In this document: positions 1 to 8,555 of the stretch, piece by piece
Numbering within the stretch: the first letter of the stretch is position 1
Layout: each line of letters opens with the position of its first letter
DNA from: JABDIP01 sp965212545
GTDB taxonomy: Bacteria; Pseudomonadota; Alphaproteobacteria; DSM-16000; Inquilinaceae
Reading direction: 5' to 3'
NCBI GenBank assembly: GCA_965212545.1
Contig: CBDBVB010000005.1
Span: 62,001-126,000, forward strand
DNA length: 64,000 nt
The notes under the pieces: model-generated
Seen by the model: only the letters and a program-made list of their open reading frames with translations
The model's database searches: none
Told to the model about the DNA's origin: nothing
Program-made: the position numbers and the translations under genes

Positions 1-1046
1 CTGCTGACGCTTCCCGCCGATCTCGACGGTGACGGCATCCAACGAGCATCCCGTGGCGGTGCCGAGGCGCCCCCCGGATCTATCGATGTGGAAGAAGTCG
101 CGTGGCGGATCGACCGTAACAGGCCTTGGCGGTCCTTCGTCGTGCAGCGTCTCAACATCACTGATCCGTACTCTCCTCGGCGGGTGGTCGTGGTGCTGCT
201 CGACACCAGCCAATTCTCGCAACGGCCGCGCCTTGTTCCCTGGTGGTTCGGCATGCGCAACGCAGGCATCAATGGAGAGCTGCTGGCCGATCAGATCGGC
301 GTGGTCGACGGCTGGCTGAGCCGGGATCAGGTGAACCTGCTTATGGGGCACCATCCCTTCGGCACGATCACCAGCCAGGGCCAGGAGGCCATCGACCGCT
401 GGCGCCGTGATGAGGGCATGACCCTCTACACCTCCGCCCATACCCATACCGCGCAGTGGTTCGTCAACCCGGGGGAAGAGAAGAACTGGCTCGAACTCAA
501 TGTCGGGTCCACCACCGATTGGCCGCCTGAATTCCGTACCCTGTATGTCGAGCAGGCGGAGGGGGCGGAAAGCATTGGCCTGCGGACCCAGCGCTACCCG
601 ATTGCGGACCTTTGGGATGCGGACTGCGCACCGGAATGGGAGGCCGACCCCGACGGGCCCTATTACTACATCCGCTATCGGGACCTCGCGTCACCCGATC
701 CGGCGCGCACCCAACTCGCCCTCATGGATACCCTGCTCGCCACACACAGCTGGGTGCTTCAGAACATCCCGAGCAGCGCCGGCAATACGGTCTGGCCTGC
801 CGGCACCGGCAGCGACCAGGAGGTGCTGGCGAAGATCCAGAGCACCATCGACGGTCCGGCGTCGCTCGATTTCAAGGTCGCCTTGCCCGACAGCTCCGCG
901 ACTTCGAGGCGGCCAGAACGGTCGTAGACCCGGACGACCAGAGGCAGTTCCACCTCTGCCAAGCCATGTGGTCCAGCAAATACGATCTGGACGGCGCCCG
1001 GGCGCCGGGCGTGAACGACGCCTATCTGCTCGCTCCGAAGGAGTAG
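1..1046 (+). CDS. Calcineurin-like metallophosphoesterase, 5' partial and frameshifted
   Basis: The reading frame is open from the first base, so the N-terminus lies outside the window. Visible metallophosphatase hallmarks are 'GHHPFG' (about residue 116) and 'SAHTHTAQWF' (about residue 146), followed by 'LNVGSTT', the usual order of the distal metal-ligand motifs. The frame stops at 927, but the sequence after about 892 continues as clean protein in the next frame ('RDFEAARTVVDPDDQ'...) to a stop at 1044-1046. Adding one C at the CC/C near 891 joins the two into about 348 visible residues. The stop codon overlaps the ribosome-binding region of the next gene, as expected for an intact operon. 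Substrate is unknown. Confidence 0.75.
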
Positions 1047-1050
1047 GAAA

Positions 1051-1344
1051 ATGCCGGCCTTGACCTACGAAAAACTGAACCGAGAAGCTTATTTCGTCGT
1101 CGACTATTTCAGAAAGAAGCGGCTCGGGGTGCTCCGTGTCTCCTGGAAGCCGGGCATCGGTCGCAAGGCCACCATCGCCGCCGGTGACGTTCTCGGCACC
1201 CTGAAGTGGGCGGGCGGGGCCGAGGAGGAGCTCGTTGCACCCGCGGGCTGCAATGGGGTGATCGCAGCAAGGAACCGGCAAATCAAGTATGCCTTGCTGC
1301 CGAAGTCGCCGGCACAGTGGATGCTCAGGTTGAAGGCGCAGTGA
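1051..1344 (+). CDS. Small protein with a biotinyl/lipoyl-like stretch
   Basis: 97 residues. The start at 1051 is supported by an AAGGAG Shine-Dalgarno that overlaps the stop of the preceding phosphoesterase, 4 bp away, so the two are probably co-transcribed and translationally coupled. The middle ('GDVLGTLKW' then 'ELVAPAGCNGVI') resembles the hammerhead turn of biotinyl/lipoyl carrier domains, but the usual modified lysine motif (MKM or DKA) is absent. It is therefore at most a carrier-like fold without attachment site. I do not recognise a named family. It ends 35 bp before the convergent TPR gene. Confidence 0.7.
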   Translation: MPALTYEKLNREAYFVVDYFRKKRLGVLRVSWKPGIGRKATIAAGDVLGTLKWAGGAEEELVAPAGCNGVIAARNRQIKYALLPKSPAQWMLRLKAQ

Positions 1345-1379
1345 CCCATGCGATGTCCGTTGCCGACGGCGCAGCAGGC

Positions 1380-3188
1380 CTACGGTCTGCTTCCGCCGCT
1401 CGGAGTCCCGGTCGTCGCTGGGAAGGAGGCACGACGGCCCGTGCTGCCAGGCCGATCGATCGTCGCCAGAATCGCCATCAACGGTTCGAAATCCCGGGGG
1501 TTCCTGAAGGCTCTCCGTAGCCATTCCGCGACCCAGGAGGTCGTGGGATAATTCCGAAGCTCCTCCAGCGCCTCACGCTCGCCCGCGTCGTCTCCCAGCG
1601 CCCTTTGCGTGGCAGCAACATAGACCAGCATGTGGGCACCGAAAGGTCCGCTGCGAGCAATGTTGAGATTCAGGGCATCCAGCGCGCCGGCATAGTCGCC
1701 GGCATGGTACTTTGCAACGCCGAGCATATTGAAGAACGGCACCCTAGGATTGACGGGGTCAAGTCGGATCGCCGTTTCCAGCAGCTCGATCCCTTCGGCG
1801 GGACGGCCGGCGAAGGTCAGCATGATGCCGCAATAGCCGTGAGCATGGCTGCTGCTCGGTCGCGCCTCGATCGCCGACCGGCACTGCCGGACCGCCTGAT
1901 CGTGCTCCCCGACGAGCATGGACACGAGACTATCCGTGATCCGCGCCTGTGCGTTTCCCGGATCGATTGCGAGCGCCCTGGAGTTCTGCCGATTGATTTC
2001 TGCAAACGCGGCGTCCAGGTCTTCGGCGTGCCCGAACCAGATTTTGAGCGCCAGGACGAAGGCCAGGCCGGCATAGCTATCCGGCGAGCCGGGGTCGAGT
2101 TCGATGGTCCGCTGCAACAGCGCTTGCGAAGCGACAAAGCGGGCCGGATCGCTGGGCGGATTGACAAGCGTGATGGCCTGTCGGTAGAGCGCGCGTGCCT
2201 CGAGGTCCTGCAGCCCGTCGCGATCGCCGCCCGTTTCACCCGGCAGCAGGGTCACGGACAAGGCCGCGCTGACATGTTCGGCGATCCCGCCCTGATCGGA
2301 GATGATGCCCTCGTCCGTATCGTCAAAGCGCCTGGCCCAGATCTGCTCGCCGGCTGCAACATCGATCAGGCGGATATTGACCCGGAAATCCTCTCCATCG
2401 CTCTGGAAGCTGCCCGTCAGCAGATGCGTCGCTCCCAACGCGGCGCCGACCTCCGACACATCCAGGTCGCGACTGCCGTATCGCGAAGACGAGCTGTAGG
2501 CGATGACCCGCAAACCGGTCACGCGCGCCAGATCGGTCACGATGTCTTCGGTGAAGCCCGCTGCCGTCACGGAAATCAGGTCAGAGGCGCCGATTCTCGT
2601 TAGCGGCAGAACGGCGACGATCGGGGTCGCGAACGACGGCACGGCGCTGCCGGAGGCATCGGGCGCCGGCTCCGAACCGCGTTCGTACGAAAACCAGAAA
2701 CCGGCGGCGACGGCAAGCGCGACCAGCACGCCTGATGTCGCAGCGACTGCAATCGAAGACCGACGCCTGGGTTTCTGCGCGTGCCCGTCCGGTGGCCGCG
2801 TTTCGCGTCTGTCGGGACTGTCCGATAAGCCTTCCACGAATTCGAAAGTTGGGACGTAGGCGCCCTTTGGGATGGAAATGCGGACCGGATCGTTGCGGCC
2901 GGCGGTGAGATAGTAGTGCTCCAATTCGCGACGCAATCTCCGCGCCTCGAGCCGCACCACCGGATCCACGGCAGGATCAAAGCTCTCGTCACGTCCGAAC
3001 ACGGACACGGCAATGGCGTAACCCTTCAGGCGCCTGGCGCGCCCTGCCAGCGCCTCATCGATGACGTAGCGCAGGAAATCCCTGCCGCGATCGCTCGCTC
3101 TGAATTCGGCGCTCCCCAGGATCAGCTCGAGCTGAGCATGGATCGAACGACCCTCGGGGGCCGGCTGATCTGAGGCTAATTCTGTCAT
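1380..3188 (-). CDS. TPR protein with N-terminal regulatory domain, one TM helix and TolB/FlgO-like domain
   Basis: 602 residues from the chosen ATG. Order: a conserved 'FRASDRGRDFLRYVIDEAL' block (residues about 22-90) seen at the head of many alphaproteobacterial adenylate-cyclase-associated TPR proteins; a basic stretch; one transmembrane helix (about 145-165, 'VLVALAVAAGFWF'); a TolB/FlgO-like domain ('IVAVLPL...GFTEDIVTDLAR...GATHLLTGSFQ...'); then at least four TPR units to the C-terminus. No cyclase or kinase domain is visible, so it is probably a signalling or scaffold protein with a periplasmic C-terminal half. The frame is open upstream to 3458, but the conserved block fits best with the start at 3188; an ATG at 3239 is an alternative. 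Confidence 0.75.
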   Translation of the reverse strand: MTELASDQPAPEGRSIHAQLELILGSAEFRASDRGRDFLRYVIDEALAGRARRLKGYAIAVSVFGRDESFDPAVDPVVRLEARRLRRELEHYYLTAGRNDPVRISIPKGAYVPTFEFVEGLSDSPDRRETRPPDGHAQKPRRRSSIAVAATSGVLVALAVAAGFWFSYERGSEPAPDASGSAVPSFATPIVAVLPLTRIGASDLISVTAAGFTEDIVTDLARVTGLRVIAYSSSSRYGSRDLDVSEVGAALGATHLLTGSFQSDGEDFRVNIRLIDVAAGEQIWARRFDDTDEGIISDQGGIAEHVSAALSVTLLPGETGGDRDGLQDLEARALYRQAITLVNPPSDPARFVASQALLQRTIELDPGSPDSYAGLAFVLALKIWFGHAEDLDAAFAEINRQNSRALAIDPGNAQARITDSLVSMLVGEHDQAVRQCRSAIEARPSSSHAHGYCGIMLTFAGRPAEGIELLETAIRLDPVNPRVPFFNMLGVAKYHAGDYAGALDALNLNIARSGPFGAHMLVYVAATQRALGDDAGEREALEELRNYPTTSWVAEWLRRAFRNPRDFEPLMAILATIDRPGSTGRRASFPATTGTPSGGSRP

Positions 3189-3298
3189 CTCGCTTTCGCA
3201 GTCGTTGGAATGCGCTCGATCGCCGGGCATTTCTAACATATCTCGCCCTATCGAGGCGGCAATCGCAACAGCGTGGGCCGTCGTCTCGCCCGTGATCG

Positions 3299-3334
3299 CT
3301 GCAACGGGTTCGAACATGTTCGAACCCGTTGCAG
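3299..3334. promoter_or_regulatory. 36-bp perfect palindrome, probable operator
   Basis: Bases 3299-3334 read identically on both strands, with the centre between 3316 and 3317; the core is TTCGAACATGTTCGAA. Symmetry stops at 3298/3335. It lies about 110 bp upstream of the preferred start of the TPR/TolB-like gene and about 90 bp upstream of the small gene at 3424, in the divergent intergenic region, where a dimeric regulator site would be expected. There is no unpaired loop or T-tract, which argues against a terminator. The protein that binds it cannot be named. Confidence 0.6.
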
Positions 3335-3423
3335 TCTCCGGCAACACCGCGGAATCCGGGTATCCGTGAGCGATCTCGACGGAACAATCGATCGACTGCT
3401 GCACTGCACTCGGCAGCCCACCG

Positions 3424-3702
3424 ATGGAGCGACGGAGCCAATTCGTGGGACAGGACACAAGGACCCTCTGTGATGAGCTTTCACGCGACGAACCTGCCCA
3501 TGGCCTTCGGGTCCGGGCTCTCGCTTTGCGGAACCCGACGTTCCGCTCGATCTGCGAGGACTATGACGAGGCGCGTCGCGCTGCCGAACTCTGGAGGAGC
3601 GGCGATGACGTCAATCCGGGTCGCGCGCAGGAGTTCGACCGGATTGCCGAGGAACTGCGCGAGGAGGCCCTCGACTATCTGAAGTGCGGGCTATCGGAAT
3701 GA
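3424..3702 (+). CDS. Conserved small hypothetical protein
   Basis: 92 residues, acidic and helical in the C-terminal two thirds. 'NPTFRSICEDYDEARRAAELW' (residues about 37-57) followed by 'RAQEFDRIAEELREEALDYL' resembles short cytosolic proteins that often sit beside metal or redox genes in Proteobacteria; I cannot assign a function. No good Shine-Dalgarno precedes the ATG at 3424, and a GTG at 3445 is also possible. The conserved part lies downstream of both. It is followed 65 bp later by the GntH-like gene on the same strand. Confidence 0.6.
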   Translation: MERRSQFVGQDTRTLCDELSRDEPAHGLRVRALALRNPTFRSICEDYDEARRAAELWRSGDDVNPGRAQEFDRIAEELREEALDYLKCGLSE

Positions 3703-3767
3703 AGAGTGGACGCGCCCGGCCGCATTGTCGGTCCGGAGGTCGGACTTAACGAATGGGAGAGTGTCAG

Positions 3768-5225
3768 ATGACAAGCGGCGACGGTTCGAATGGCAGCGAC
3801 GATCGGACGGACGCCGCATCCGGCGGCAGCCGGCGCGATTTCCTGAAAGGCAGCAGCGTTGTCGCTGGCGGCCTGGCGGCGGCGTCCCTGTCCGGGGCAT
3901 CGACAGCGACTGCCGCGGAACATGAAAGCGAGGCGAGAAACCCTTACGGGGACCGTCCGGGTGGCGGGATCAGTCTGCCGGAGTGGTACAAGCCCTGGCC
4001 GGCCATCAAGAACCGGAACATGTACCTGCCGGGTACCGAGATCCTGCCGAAGAATGAAATGCGGGTCACGTTTCTCGGGAGTTCGCCATGGCCGCCGAAC
4101 CGCCTGCAGAAGGGCACGTCGATGCTCGTCGAACTCGGCAACGACACAGCGCAGCCGAGGCGTTTCTTCTTCGATCTGGGCAATGGCAGCGTGGGCCACG
4201 CAATCGCGATGCAGGTGCCCGCGGCGCTGATCAACGACATATTCATCAGCCATCTCCACGCCGATCACTACGCCGATCTGCCCTACATGTACCCCTTCCG
4301 GGCCTTCTCGGGCGGCTTCAAGCCGCTGCGGGTGTACGGGCCGTCAGGCAGAACGCCGGAGCTGGGCATCAAGAGCATGGTCCGGAACATGCGGGCGATG
4401 AACCGTTGGCACGAGGAAAACTTCAGCTCCTGCCCGATCGGCGATGGCATGGAGATCGAAGTCACCGAGTTCGACTGGAAGGAACGCAACGGCATCTGCT
4501 ATGACCAGGACGGCGTGAAGGTCCGCCATTGGCCGCGCAGCCACGTGAAGGACGGCGCATCCGCCTTCCGCCTCGACTGGGAGGATGCCGGCCTGTCCTT
4601 CGTGTGGACCGGCGACGGCCGCCCGGATGAACTCTCCGCAGAATACGGCCAAGGGGCGGATGTGTTCGTCACCGAAGGGACGATCGACACCCCGGCGCTC
4701 TCGGCCCTCAAGGTCGGTTCGCCCTCCGAGCTGTGGGAATACACCATCGATATCTATCACACGATGTATTACGCGGCCGGCTATCTGTTCAAGCAGGCCC
4801 AGCCGCGCATGGCGGCGATCTGTCATTTCGAATGGTCCGGCGATCAGCTCGCCGCCGAATCGATCGCCCAGGTCCGATCGCACTGGGACGGCCTGTTCAT
4901 GTTCGGCCTGGATCTGAAAGTCATCAACGTGACGAAGGACGCCATCTGGGCGCGGGACGGGGTGATCTCCGACGGAGCGGCCCCGGCATCGATGGATCCG
5001 CGCTGGTTCGTTCCGCCGGGTGAGCCGCTGCCCGAGTCGATCGAGTTCCCGACGCCGACGATGCCGCGCGAGGTGCAGCAGGAGCAGTTCGTGCGGGATC
5101 TGGAGATCGACCCGAGGCTGTACTACCCGACGGGCGCCTACCGGGAGCCGGTTCAGACTTGGCCGGGGATCACCCTCAATCCGCGCGAGATGCTGGCGGC
5201 GCGTGGAATCGAGATCGACGACTAG
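3768..5225 (+). CDS. Tat-exported MBL-fold metallo-hydrolase, GntH-like
   Basis: 485 residues. A twin-arginine signal (SRRDFLKG, residues 21-28, then an alanine-rich stretch ending at ATAAEHE) predicts folded export to the periplasm. The metallo-beta-lactamase motif HLHADH is at residues 162-167. Further probable metal ligands are the His of 'RSHVKDGAS', the Asp of 'VWTGDGRPDE' and the His of 'AICHFEW'. Overall architecture matches the family named GntH in guanitoxin biosynthesis annotations, but no other guanitoxin gene is present here, so the substrate is open. The ATG at 3768 is preferred over 3753 because GGGAGA sits 7 bp upstream. A COG0523 GTPase gene follows 64 bp downstream. Confidence 0.85.
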   Translation: MTSGDGSNGSDDRTDAASGGSRRDFLKGSSVVAGGLAAASLSGASTATAAEHESEARNPYGDRPGGGISLPEWYKPWPAIKNRNMYLPGTEILPKNEMRVTFLGSSPWPPNRLQKGTSMLVELGNDTAQPRRFFFDLGNGSVGHAIAMQVPAALINDIFISHLHADHYADLPYMYPFRAFSGGFKPLRVYGPSGRTPELGIKSMVRNMRAMNRWHEENFSSCPIGDGMEIEVTEFDWKERNGICYDQDGVKVRHWPRSHVKDGASAFRLDWEDAGLSFVWTGDGRPDELSAEYGQGADVFVTEGTIDTPALSALKVGSPSELWEYTIDIYHTMYYAAGYLFKQAQPRMAAICHFEWSGDQLAAESIAQVRSHWDGLFMFGLDLKVINVTKDAIWARDGVISDGAAPASMDPRWFVPPGEPLPESIEFPTPTMPREVQQEQFVRDLEIDPRLYYPTGAYREPVQTWPGITLNPREMLAARGIEIDD

Positions 5226-5289
5226 CGAAGCGATGCGCACGGGTCGCTGCCAGGAAGGCGGCGGTCCTGTTTGCCAAGGGGAGGCGGCT

Positions 5290-6357
5290 ATGACACCTGA
5301 CAGCGGACCGATACTGGCGCCGGCGCCACGCACCGAACCGATCTTCATCGAGGGCCGGGACCCGATTCCCGTAACGTTGCTCACCGGTTTCCTGGGCGCC
5401 GGCAAGACGACGCTGCTCAACCGGATCCTTTCGGGCGATCACGGCCTTCGGGTAGGCGTGCTGGTCAACGATTTCGGTGCAATCAACATCGACGCGGAGC
5501 TGGTCGACGGCGTGGAGGAGAACACGATCAACCTCACCAATGGCTGCGTCTGCTGCGAGATCCGCGATGATCTGGTGAAGTCGCTGGAGCAGCTCCTCGC
5601 CCGCGGCGATGAGATCGACTACGTCATCCTCGAGGCGAGCGGGGTCTCCGATCCCGAGGGTATCGTGATGACCTTCCTGGACCGCCGCTACGAAAAGCTG
5701 CTGCGGCTCGACAGCATTACCTGCATCGTCGACGCCGAGGCGGTCTTCAGACATGGCGACGATGCGACATTGAACGCGCTCAAGATCCGTCAGATCGGCT
5801 TTGCCGACATGGTCGTGCTCAACAAGGTCGATCTCGTCGGTCCGGAGCACGTCGAGGTGATCAGGGACTGGATCGGCCACCATCTGCATCGGATCAGGAT
5901 CATCGAGGCAACGCAGTGCGATGTCCCGCTGGAGATCTTGCTCGCCGTCGGCCGTTTCGATCCGGCGCATGTTGAATCGCAGCGCATGTCCTCCGACAGC
6001 GACGGGCAAGAGCACCACCATGGACACGGAGATGTGGGTGCGGTGTTCCAGACCTGGAGTTACGAGTCCGATCGCCTGTTTTCTCGCGAGATGCTGCAGC
6101 AGATGGTGCGACGGGACCTCCCCGAGTCGGTCTACCGCTGCAAAGGCATCGTTTTCAGTGCGGATACCCCGAGTAAGCGCCTGAGCCTCCAGGCCGTGGG
6201 ACGCCGCACCGAAATTCGTGAACTGGACGAGTGGGGAGACCGGGCGCCCCGCACGAAGATCGTCGCCATCGGCAGGTCAATCGACGCCGACGCATTGACC
6301 GCGGATTTCGATGCCTGCACCCTGGAACGACGGGAGGTCTGCATCGGCGCATCTTGA
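5290..6357 (+). CDS. CobW/COG0523-family GTPase, putative metallochaperone
   Basis: 355 residues. Walker A GFLGAGKTT at about 33-41, the family's metal-binding GCVCCE at about 86-91, NKVD GTP-specificity motif at about 178-181, a short histidine-rich linker (EHHHGHG, about 241-247) and a CobW C-terminal domain. These GTPases deliver zinc, cobalt or iron to client enzymes in the cytoplasm. The ATG at 5290 is preceded by a GGGGAGG sequence; the longer open frame upstream overlaps the previous gene and is not used. Its position directly after a metallo-hydrolase suggests, but does not prove, that the hydrolase is a client loaded before Tat export. Confidence 0.9.
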   Translation: MTPDSGPILAPAPRTEPIFIEGRDPIPVTLLTGFLGAGKTTLLNRILSGDHGLRVGVLVNDFGAINIDAELVDGVEENTINLTNGCVCCEIRDDLVKSLEQLLARGDEIDYVILEASGVSDPEGIVMTFLDRRYEKLLRLDSITCIVDAEAVFRHGDDATLNALKIRQIGFADMVVLNKVDLVGPEHVEVIRDWIGHHLHRIRIIEATQCDVPLEILLAVGRFDPAHVESQRMSSDSDGQEHHHGHGDVGAVFQTWSYESDRLFSREMLQQMVRRDLPESVYRCKGIVFSADTPSKRLSLQAVGRRTEIRELDEWGDRAPRTKIVAIGRSIDADALTADFDACTLERREVCIGAS

Positions 6358-6434
6358 AACGACGACATCTTCATCGACACGGATTGCAACGACAGCATAC
6401 GTAGAAATCAAAGCGAAACAGAGAGGTACGTACA

Positions 6435-6908
6435 ATGAGGAACTGGATTCTGGCCCCTGCCATCGCGATGGCCCTGGCCTATAGCGGCGCGGGAGTAGCG
6501 GAAGAAAAAGTGGACTGCCCGGACCGCGAACTGGTCGAGTCGGGGACGTTCACGGCGACGGTGAATAGCGTTGGCCTTATCGTCGGTGCCAGGTGGGGCG
6601 AGGGAACCCTGACGCTCACATCCGGTGAGAGCCACAAGTTCTCGCTGGAGGGCGCCAAGCTCATGGAAGTCGGTGCCGCCGAGATCGAACTCTCGGGTAC
6701 CGTCTACAACCTCGAGAAGCTCGAGGATTTCCAAGGTTTCTATTTGGGTATCGGAGGCGGCCTCGCCGTCGCCACGGCGTCGCTCGGCGGCATGTCGATC
6801 ACCAATGGGGCCTGTGTCGTGATGAACGCCACCGACCAGGACGGGGAGGGCCTCAGGGCTTCCATGCCGATCGCGCCTGGCGGCGTCGAGGTCACGTTCG
6901 GCGGCTAA
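6435..6908 (+). CDS. Exported protein of unknown function
   Basis: 157 residues with a classical signal peptide (about 1-22, cleavage after 'SGAGVA'), so the mature protein of about 135 residues is periplasmic. The mature part is rich in Gly and beta-branched residues ('VGLIVGARWGEGTLTL', 'FYLGIGGGLAVATASLGG', 'NGACVVMNA'), suggesting a small beta barrel or sandwich. Two cysteines (C29 and one near residue 127) could form a disulfide. A GAGAGGTACG sequence lies upstream of the ATG. It follows the CobW gene by 77 bp and ends in a strong hairpin. I do not recognise a named family. Confidence 0.75.
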   Translation: MRNWILAPAIAMALAYSGAGVAEEKVDCPDRELVESGTFTATVNSVGLIVGARWGEGTLTLTSGESHKFSLEGAKLMEVGAAEIELSGTVYNLEKLEDFQGFYLGIGGGLAVATASLGGMSITNGACVVMNATDQDGEGLRASMPIAPGGVEVTFGG

Positions 6909-6918
6909 AGCCTGCGTT

Positions 6919-6945
6919 GGCCTGGCTGCGGCGCGCAGCCAGGCC
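6919..6945 (+). terminator. GC-rich hairpin after the exported-protein gene
   Basis: An 11-bp perfect stem (GGCCTGGCTGC pairing with GCAGCCAGGCC) closes a 5-base loop 11 bp after the stop codon at 6908. There is no T-tract, so it would be a weak intrinsic terminator or an RNA 3'-end stabiliser. Confidence 0.5.
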
Positions 6946-7225
6946 GAGCGGGCGGGCGCGACAATTGGCAGATCCGAACCCGAGCCACTGCGGCATGAGA
7001 TCGCGCATCAGCCCGAATTGAATCAAAGGGAATCAGAGTTGATAGAAAACCGGTCGGTCTCCAAGATACGTCAACCCGACCCCTTCGATAATTCCAGCTT
7101 CGAACCTTGATTCGTATCTTCTATCCAGAATGCATCTTCATCCCTGCGGTGCAGAGTCCGATCGAGCAGAACCAAACTGACGTCCATTTCCAAGGCATAT
7201 AAACAACAGAGGGTCATTAGACGCG

Positions 7226-8473
7226 ATGCCGGTTAATCGTAATGCGGCGTTCGCCGACCGACGCTTCCGGGCGCGGGCCTTGTCGACAACAAGACTCGTG
7301 TCGCTCATCTGCATGTGCCTGGGTGCCGGCGCTGCGCAAGCCGGCGGTCTGTACGTGAACGAATTCGCCACGCCGAGCATGGGCACCGCCGGCGCCGGCG
7401 CCCAGGCCTGGGCGGACGACGCCGCGACGGCTTGGCACAACTCGGCCGGCATGACCCGGATCGACGGCAACGAGGTGACCCTGGGCGCCGGCATCGGCAT
7501 CATCGATACCGAGTTCGACGCCGATCCGGGCACGCCGTTTGGCGGCGGCAATGGCGGAGACGCCGGCTCCCTCGTCCCCCTGCTCGGCACCTATGGCGTC
7601 TACAGCGCCAGCGAGGATCTGAAGTTCGGCGTCGGCATCTATTCGATCAGCGGTGCGTCCCTGGACTATGGCGATACCTGGTCGGGACGCTATCAGGCCC
7701 AGGAAATCGAGATCCTGACGGTCAGCGTCAACCCGACCGTGGCCTACCGGGTCACCGATTGGCTGTCGGTCAGCGCCGGGCCGATATTCACGTACGGGAA
7801 TCTCGATTTCGACCTGGCCGTGCCGCCCGGCGGGACCGGCCAGGCCAATCTCGACGGCGATGACATAGCGTACGGTTTCTCATTGGGGACACTGTTCGAG
7901 TTGAGCCCGCAGACCCGTGTCGGCATCAGCTATGTCTCCGAGCAGACGCTGGAATTCGATGGCGACCTCAGCATCGAGCCCGCCGGCCTCAACATCGGCT
8001 CAGACACCGAACTCGACTTTGCTCAAGTGGTGCGCGTCGGCCTCTACCACGACATCGATGAGCAATGGGCGGTGCTGGCGACAGTCGGCTGGGAAGACTG
8101 GAGCACGATGAGCGACCTGCTGGTCTCGACGGATGGTGGATCCCAGGCGATCCCCCGGGACTGGAAAGACACCTACCATGCGAGCATCGGTGCGCATTAC
8201 AAGCCGCGGGAGGACTGGCTGCTGCAGGCTGGCTTCACCTACGATTCCTCGCCGGTCAGCAGCGGCGACCGGACGGCCGACATGCCGATCGACGAGCAGT
8301 ATCGTTTCGCCGTGGGGGCGCAGCATCAGCTCTCCGAGACCCTGGCCGTCGGAGGGTCGTTCGTATACGCCGATCTCGGGGACGCCAAGATCAGCAACTC
8401 GACCACGCTCGAGGGCGACTACGAGACCAATCGGGCGCTCTTCTTCTCGCTGAACCTGAACTGGAAGTTCTGA
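7226..8473 (+). CDS. FadL/OmpP1-family outer membrane transport protein
   Basis: 415 residues. A signal peptide ends near residue 38 ('AAQAGGLYVNEF'), and the mature N-terminus carries the FadL-family hatch ('MGTAGAGAQAWADDAATAWHNSAGMTRI'-like region), where FadL proteins place an NPAG-type motif. The remainder alternates short hydrophobic strands typical of a 14-strand barrel and ends in an aromatic residue (WKF), the outer-membrane insertion signal. Family members import long-chain fatty acids or aromatic hydrocarbons. It lies about 320 bp after the exported protein and appears to be a single-gene unit. The chosen ATG has only a weak ribosome-binding site; the ATG near residue 30 would shorten the signal peptide too far. 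Confidence 0.85.
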   Translation: MPVNRNAAFADRRFRARALSTTRLVSLICMCLGAGAAQAGGLYVNEFATPSMGTAGAGAQAWADDAATAWHNSAGMTRIDGNEVTLGAGIGIIDTEFDADPGTPFGGGNGGDAGSLVPLLGTYGVYSASEDLKFGVGIYSISGASLDYGDTWSGRYQAQEIEILTVSVNPTVAYRVTDWLSVSAGPIFTYGNLDFDLAVPPGGTGQANLDGDDIAYGFSLGTLFELSPQTRVGISYVSEQTLEFDGDLSIEPAGLNIGSDTELDFAQVVRVGLYHDIDEQWAVLATVGWEDWSTMSDLLVSTDGGSQAIPRDWKDTYHASIGAHYKPREDWLLQAGFTYDSSPVSSGDRTADMPIDEQYRFAVGAQHQLSETLAVGGSFVYADLGDAKISNSTTLEGDYETNRALFFSLNLNWKF

Positions 8474-8555
8474 GCCACCGAGAATAATTCGGAGACCGGA
8501 GGATGGCCCCATCGCCAAACGATGAGACCACCACCCGATAGTTGGCGGATTTAAG

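Noticed and set aside
3299..3334. Reading the palindrome as a LexA/SOS box or as a tRNA T-arm (GTTCGAA)
   Set aside because: LexA boxes of the CGAAC-N4-GTTCG type need 4 bp between half-sites, here only 2; and there is no tRNA structure around it.
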